10,029 nucleotides of DNA, from the NCBI GenBank assembly GCA_900551265.1, contig URVL01000077.1, positions 1-10,029 of the forward strand, given 5' to 3'. Origin of the DNA: an uncultured Eubacteriales bacterium (GTDB lineage Bacteria; Bacillota; Clostridia; Oscillospirales; QAMX01). The position numbers and the translations under genes are program-made. Under the pieces are notes generated by a model, which saw only the letters and a program-made list of their open reading frames with translations, did not search any database and was not told the DNA's origin. Positions 6,974 to 10,029 of the stretch are shown in pieces (within the stretch, counting starts at the first letter, position 1; every line of letters starts with the position of its first letter).

Positions 6974-8041
6974 TTATCTCGCTTCCCTTATATGCTTCAT
7001 TATTAAATCCGCATTCACAGCGTACCGAACGGCAGTATCCGCTGAAATAACGCCCGTCTGATATAGGCCTAAAAGGCTTGTATCCATGCTTCTCATTCCA
7101 GCCGGAGCAGACGACGCTATCACCGAGTCAATCTGGTGTACTTTTCCTTCACGTATCATCGTGCGTATAGCGCCCGTCACATGCATAATTTCAAACGCCG
7201 GCGTCAGTCCGCCCTTTACCGTCGGTACGAGCTGCTGCGATACAACAGTTCGCAAAAGCATGGCAAGCTGGATTTTCACCTGCTGTTGCTGTTCGGGCGG
7301 AAACACATCTACAATACGGTCAATCGTATTGGCGGCACCAACTGTATGAAGGGTGGAAATCACCAGATGTCCGGTTTCCGCTGCTGTCAGGGCGGTCCGG
7401 ATGGTCCCCAGGTCTCGCATCTCGCCCAACAGAATCACATCCGGGGCCTGACGCAGGCAGGCGCGCAACGCAGTAACATAGTCCCGTGTATCCAGTTCCA
7501 TCTCACGCTGGCTGACAATGCTTTTTTTGTTGCGGTGTAAAAACTCAATCGGCTCTTCCAATGTAATGATATGACCTTCACGGGTCTCGTTAATCCGATC
7601 GATGATACAGGCAAGCGTCGTTGACTTTCCCCCGCCCGCCGGACCCGTGACCAGAACCAGTCCTTTCGTCCGCTCGGAAACACGCATGACCTCCTCCAAA
7701 ATACCGAGTTTTCGGTAGTCCGGGATGCCAAACGCAATCACGCGGATCACTGCCGCAAGGGAGCCTCTCTGCTTATAGGCGCTTGCACGAAAGCGTGAAA
7801 GTCCCGGGATGGCGAAAGCAAAGTCATCATCTCCCAACGTTATAAGACGGTCGATTGGGCGACCAGCCATTTCGTAAATTTGACGAATGATAGATTCCGA
7901 GCTCTCTGGCAATACTTTTTCCTCACGTTGCGGAAAAATATGGCCGTTCACTTTATAAGAAAGCGGCGCGCCCGCGATGACAAAGACGTCCGAAGCACCC
8001 GTCTCTACAGCTTTTTCCAATATTTCTTTTAAGTTTTCCAT
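6974..8041 (-). CDS. pilT: Type IV pilus retraction ATPase PilT
   Basis: A 355-aa cytoplasmic hexameric ATPase that depolymerises type IV pili. The N-terminal PAS-like domain (about 1-100) is followed by the RecA-like core. Motifs are Walker A GPAGGGKST (133-141, K139), Asp box LEEPIEF (161-167), Walker B LLGEMRD (204-210, catalytic E207) and His box GHLVISTLHT (224-233). The PilT signature AIRTMIRE (291-298; usual AIRNLIRE) distinguishes it from the extension ATPase PilB, as does the absence of a PilB N-terminal domain and tetracysteine motif. I chose the ATG at 8041, giving MENLKEILEKAVETGASD, because PilT normally begins this way and the upstream gene stops 7 nt earlier; an in-frame ATG at 8059 is an alternative. 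The ribosome binding site is weak, suggesting coupling to the preceding gene. Confidence 0.96.
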   Translation of the reverse strand: MENLKEILEKAVETGASDVFVIAGAPLSYKVNGHIFPQREEKVLPESSESIIRQIYEMAGRPIDRLITLGDDDFAFAIPGLSRFRASAYKQRGSLAAVIRVIAFGIPDYRKLGILEEVMRVSERTKGLVLVTGPAGGGKSTTLACIIDRINETREGHIITLEEPIEFLHRNKKSIVSQREMELDTRDYVTALRACLRQAPDVILLGEMRDLGTIRTALTAAETGHLVISTLHTVGAANTIDRIVDVFPPEQQQQVKIQLAMLLRTVVSQQLVPTVKGGLTPAFEIMHVTGAIRTMIREGKVHQIDSVIASSAPAGMRSMDTSLLGLYQTGVISADTAVRYAVNADLIMKHIREAR

Positions 8042-8048
8042 ATCCCGG

Positions 8049-8453
8049 TTAGTTCCCATCCCATAGATTGATCTGACCGTCAGATTCCCATTCGGACACG
8101 GCGGACACCTTCCAAGAGAGAATTTCAAATGCCTCTCCCAACTGACGCACAAGTACCGATAAAACCTGGTTCTCGTCAATTGGTACATCGTAGCGGTAAT
8201 GTCTGCCGTCCAAGTCTTCAAAAACGGTTACGCACTCCGGTAAATTCCCGGTGCAAATCTGGTCAAAAATTTCAACAGCCTGCGTGTCCGCAGCATAGTA
8301 AGCGCTCACGGCATCTGCAAATTTTCCGGCAAGCGACGCCTGGGAACGAGCGGAAAGCAGCGACAGGACAGCAAACACCGTCAGGCACAGCACGGCAAAC
8401 AAAATCAAAACAGACGGTGTACCGGTATGAACAAGCATAGTTTTTCTGCCCAT
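8049..8453 (-). CDS. Small bitopic protein of the pilus operon, PilX-like minor pilin candidate
   Basis: A 134-aa protein with one membrane segment (about 13-34), then a helical stretch (35-66) and a short soluble domain with two cysteines (C67, C74) that could form a disulfide. The stretch after the membrane segment, AYYAADTQAVEIFD (51-64), resembles the YAAEAG-type segment of PilX/GspK-like minor pilins, but there is no prepilin peptidase site (no Phe-x-x-x-Glu at the head of the helix). Its ATG shares a base with the stop codon of the preceding gene (TGATG), so translation is coupled; AAGGCGG lies upstream. It is followed after 7 nt by pilT. The role is inferred from position and topology only. 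Confidence 0.85.
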   Translation of the reverse strand: MGRKTMLVHTGTPSVLILFAVLCLTVFAVLSLLSARSQASLAGKFADAVSAYYAADTQAVEIFDQICTGNLPECVTVFEDLDGRHYRYDVPIDENQVLSVLVRQLGEAFEILSWKVSAVSEWESDGQINLWDGN

Positions 8454-8869
8454 CAGGTCACCGCCTTTACCGTAATGGAATAAATTGTTTGGTTTTCTTC
8501 GCTATCCGCAGCAGCTCGGACACGGATCTCCGCATAACCATTCTGATCCCTTTGTACAAGCAGAATATAACTGGCATCCTGCGCCGTCTGTGTCCAGGAA
8601 GCATCAAAAGTGACATAAAGCGTATCTTCTCCGAAAAGGCGGCCGCCATAAAGTGCGGCCGTTTGCGCCAGGTCGCCGCGCGCAGCCTTGTAGCATTCTG
8701 CGGCGGACTCTGCTTCCAGAACACTGCGACTGAGTACTGCGCTCTCCTGCGCCATGAGCTGCGCGCCGGCAAATGCCCGCATGACGATGGCGGCGCATAG
8801 AGCAAAAAACAGGATGGAAATCATTAGCTCTATCAGGAAAACACTTGCATTTGTTTCAGGCCTGCTCAT
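8453..8869 (-). CDS. Type IV pilin-like protein with atypical prepilin site
   Basis: A 138-aa protein with a pilin-type N-terminus. After a short hydrophilic leader (MSRPETNAS) comes the hydrophobic helix VFLIELMISILFF, in which Glu occupies the +5 position of the type IV pilin consensus. The usual Gly at -1 is Ser (S9) and the usual Phe at +1 is Val. The helix continues to about residue 35, followed by an Ala/Glu-rich amphipathic helix (37-65) and a short beta-rich domain ending in YSITVKAVT. This fits a minor pseudopilin of the PilV/GspI kind. The ATG at 8869 overlaps the preceding stop (ATGA) and follows GGGGGAGG; the frame is open further upstream, but that region is the end of the neighbouring gene. 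Cleavage by a prepilin peptidase is uncertain. Confidence 0.88.
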   Translation of the reverse strand: MSRPETNASVFLIELMISILFFALCAAIVMRAFAGAQLMAQESAVLSRSVLEAESAAECYKAARGDLAQTAALYGGRLFGEDTLYVTFDASWTQTAQDASYILLVQRDQNGYAEIRVRAAADSEENQTIYSITVKAVT

Positions 8870-9354
8870 GGCTCCACGCCTCCCCCACTGCGAAGACTGA
8901 CCATGAGCTGTGACGAATCCCCATCCACATCCGTGCAGCTCAACACAACGAGCCCCTCGGATACCTGAGAAAACGTTAATCCGCCGGCTTCCATCAAACG
9001 CGTACCGGCCTCCGCCGTCAGCGCAAACGACGGATCTGTAAAAAGTTCGCATATATAACCGTCATAAAAGTAAAGGTACGTCACATATGCACCGTCGCCG
9101 CTCGTTTCCGCCAGGCAGAGAGCCGGTACGCCGTCCAATTCCCCGACGCTGACCGCTCCCGTTTCATCATAATGGCGGAGTTTTGTGGCTATGTAGCTCA
9201 GACAGGTACGTCCCGTATATGTCTCCTCCATATTATCCCGGATTCCACGGTATGCCCGCGCACCAGTCATCAGCACCAGCAGCAGCGACATGGCAAACGC
9301 GCAAAACAGCACAAGCGCAAACACAACGTCTATCGTATGGATATACCGTCTCAT
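8866..9354 (-). CDS. DUF4860-like bitopic membrane protein of the pilus operon
   Basis: A 162-aa protein with a short basic N-terminus, one membrane segment (about 9-31) and an extracytoplasmic domain. Features are the helical RTCLSYIATKLRHYD (49-63) and the YVTYLYFYDGYICELF strand pair (90-105), which I recall as typical of the DUF4860 family found in Clostridial pilus/competence-like operons; this assignment is from memory and not searched. There is no prepilin-type cleavage motif. It has five cysteines (18, 51, 80, 102, 140). The ATG overlaps the previous stop (ATGA), with AGAGG 8-9 nt upstream, and its own stop overlaps the next start. By topology it may act as a minor pseudopilin-like or pilus assembly component. 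Confidence 0.85.
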   Translation of the reverse strand: MRRYIHTIDVVFALVLFCAFAMSLLLVLMTGARAYRGIRDNMEETYTGRTCLSYIATKLRHYDETGAVSVGELDGVPALCLAETSGDGAYVTYLYFYDGYICELFTDPSFALTAEAGTRLMEAGGLTFSQVSEGLVVLSCTDVDGDSSQLMVSLRSGGGVEP

Positions 9355-9677
9355 TGTGTCACCCTCTCGATTACCGTGATGTCGGGCATAATATTCGATG
9401 CAAAGACCTCGTAATGTATAATAAACCGGTCTTCATCAATCCTTAACCCATAATGATCCCTCAAATATTCATAGGAATCGGGATAGCGGCCCTCCAACGC
9501 ATAGCAGCTGACTACCGCGCGCCGGATACTATCTTCCGCAATGCGTTTTGCCTCGGCACGGCTGGTGTCCGACGCCGTGCGGAACCCATACAATAGTGCG
9601 CATAAAATCACCAAAAAAAGCAGCACCGGCACATTTCCTCGAATGAGCCGCCACAGTCCGCAGAAAAAACGTCTCAT
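9351..9677 (-). CDS. Small bitopic protein with pseudopilin-like segment
   Basis: A 108-aa protein of no recognised family. A basic N-terminus (MRRFFCGLWRLIRGN) is followed by one membrane segment (about 16-33). Then comes a charged helix (SRAEAKRIAEDSIRRAVV) and the segment CYALEGRYPDSYEYLRDHYG, which resembles the conserved region after the first helix of GspG-type pseudopilins (helix, then Gly-x-Tyr-Pro, then a second short helix). No prepilin peptidase site is present. I chose the ATG at 9677, 7 nt after the PilC stop; an upstream in-frame TTG at 9692 would add 5 residues and overlap that stop. The gene stop overlaps the start of the DUF4860-like gene. Confidence 0.82.
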   Translation of the reverse strand: MRRFFCGLWRLIRGNVPVLLFLVILCALLYGFRTASDTSRAEAKRIAEDSIRRAVVSCYALEGRYPDSYEYLRDHYGLRIDEDRFIIHYEVFASNIMPDITVIERVTQ

Positions 9678-9684
9678 GCCCGGC

Positions 9685-10029
9685 TCACCCAATTGTAGAC
9701 ATAATATTGACTAGTGGAAGCATTACGGAAAGCAGGATTAGTCCTACCATCACAGACATGATAATAACCAGCGTTGGTTCCACCTTGCTCACCGCCGATT
9801 CAATCCGGTCATTTGCCTCTTCCTCCGTCCGGCGTGCAATCTCCGACATCACCGTATCGGCGGCGCCGGCTTTAACTCCAACGGCAATCATACGGCAGTA
9901 AAGCAGAGGAAGTACCTTTGCGGAAGCAAGAGCATTTTCGAAGCTCTCCCCCTGTCTCATCCGCTTGCGGCATAGGTCAACGCGCGCAACAACAACCGGG
10001 TTTCCGGTCAAATTCGCCGCCATGTCAAG
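9685..10029 (-). CDS. pilC: Type II secretion/type IV pilus platform protein PilC/GspF, C-terminal fragment cut by window edge
   Basis: The last 114 residues of a polytopic inner-membrane platform protein around which the PilB/PilT motors work. The frame is open through base 10029, so the ATG at 10021-10023 is internal. What remains matches the C-terminal GspF domain: a helical cytoplasmic part with RQGESFENAL and the MIAVGVKAGAADTVMSEIA stretch, then the last membrane helix beginning VEPTLVIIMSVMVGL. This is the first visible gene of the pilus operon, and pilB is expected further right. Its TGA stop is followed after 7 nt by the next ATG. Confidence 0.93.
   Translation of the reverse strand, partial: LDMAANLTGNPVVVARVDLCRKRMRQGESFENALASAKVLPLLYCRMIAVGVKAGAADTVMSEIARRTEEEANDRIESAVSKVEPTLVIIMSVMVGLILLSVMLPLVNIMSTIG

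Noticed and set aside
8042..8221. 60-residue N-terminal extension of PilT
   Set aside because: It overlaps the coding region of the preceding gene, has no homology to the PilT N-terminus, and the normal PilT start falls at 8041.
8870..9052. 61-residue N-terminal extension of the pilin-like protein
   Set aside because: It overlaps the DUF4860-like gene, and a pilin-type helix needs to be near the N-terminus; the ATG at 8869 has a good ribosome binding site and an ATGA overlap.
9678..9692. TTG start for the small bitopic protein
   Set aside because: Possible, but the ATG at 9677 is only five codons later, keeps the basic N-terminus and avoids overlap with the pilC stop.
1..10029. Mobile elements, CRISPR repeats, phage genes or defence genes
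   Set aside because: No transposase, integrase, direct repeat array or terminal inverted repeats were seen; the window is chromosomal housekeeping plus a pilus operon.

Overview
The window reads as chromosomal DNA from a low-to-moderate GC Gram-positive bacterium of the Clostridia type. This rests on a T-box riboswitch ahead of an aminoacyl-tRNA synthetase gene, the valS-folC gene order, strong AGGAGG-type ribosome binding sites, a class B sortase, and a type IV pilus operon of the Gram-positive kind with several small non-canonical membrane proteins. No genus can be assigned from the sequence. Nearly every base is explained by genes or leaders; there are no rRNA or tRNA genes, insertion sequences or CRISPR arrays.

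Left part (1-4791, minus strand): a housekeeping operon. A consensus promoter (4763-4791) drives a T-box leader with a readable specifier codon GUA (valine), a UGGU bulge and an intrinsic terminator. The leader is followed by a GNAT acetyltransferase (GTG start), valS (valyl-tRNA synthetase), a 131-bp gap containing a strong hairpin, and folC (folylpolyglutamate/dihydrofolate synthase), which runs off the left edge. Uncharged tRNA-Val should therefore raise expression of the acetyltransferase as well as valS, and possibly folC.

Middle (4824-6115, plus strand): a monocistronic unit with its own consensus promoter, back-to-back with the T-box promoter. It encodes a DUF362-family protein with two C-terminal [4Fe-4S] ferredoxin motifs, and ends in a strong intrinsic terminator that also separates it from the convergent pilus operon.

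Right part (6128-10029, minus strand): a tightly packed type IV pilus operon entering from the right edge. In transcription order it holds the C-terminus of a PilC/GspF platform protein, a 108-aa bitopic protein with a pseudopilin-like segment, a 162-aa DUF4860-like bitopic protein, a 138-aa pilin-like protein with an atypical prepilin site, a 134-aa PilX-like bitopic protein, the PilT retraction ATPase, and a class B sortase. Most junctions are stop/start overlaps or gaps of 7 nt or fewer. The most unusual feature is the sortase coupled to pilT at the end of the operon. It suggests, without proving, that a sortase acts on or alongside a type IV pilus in this organism.
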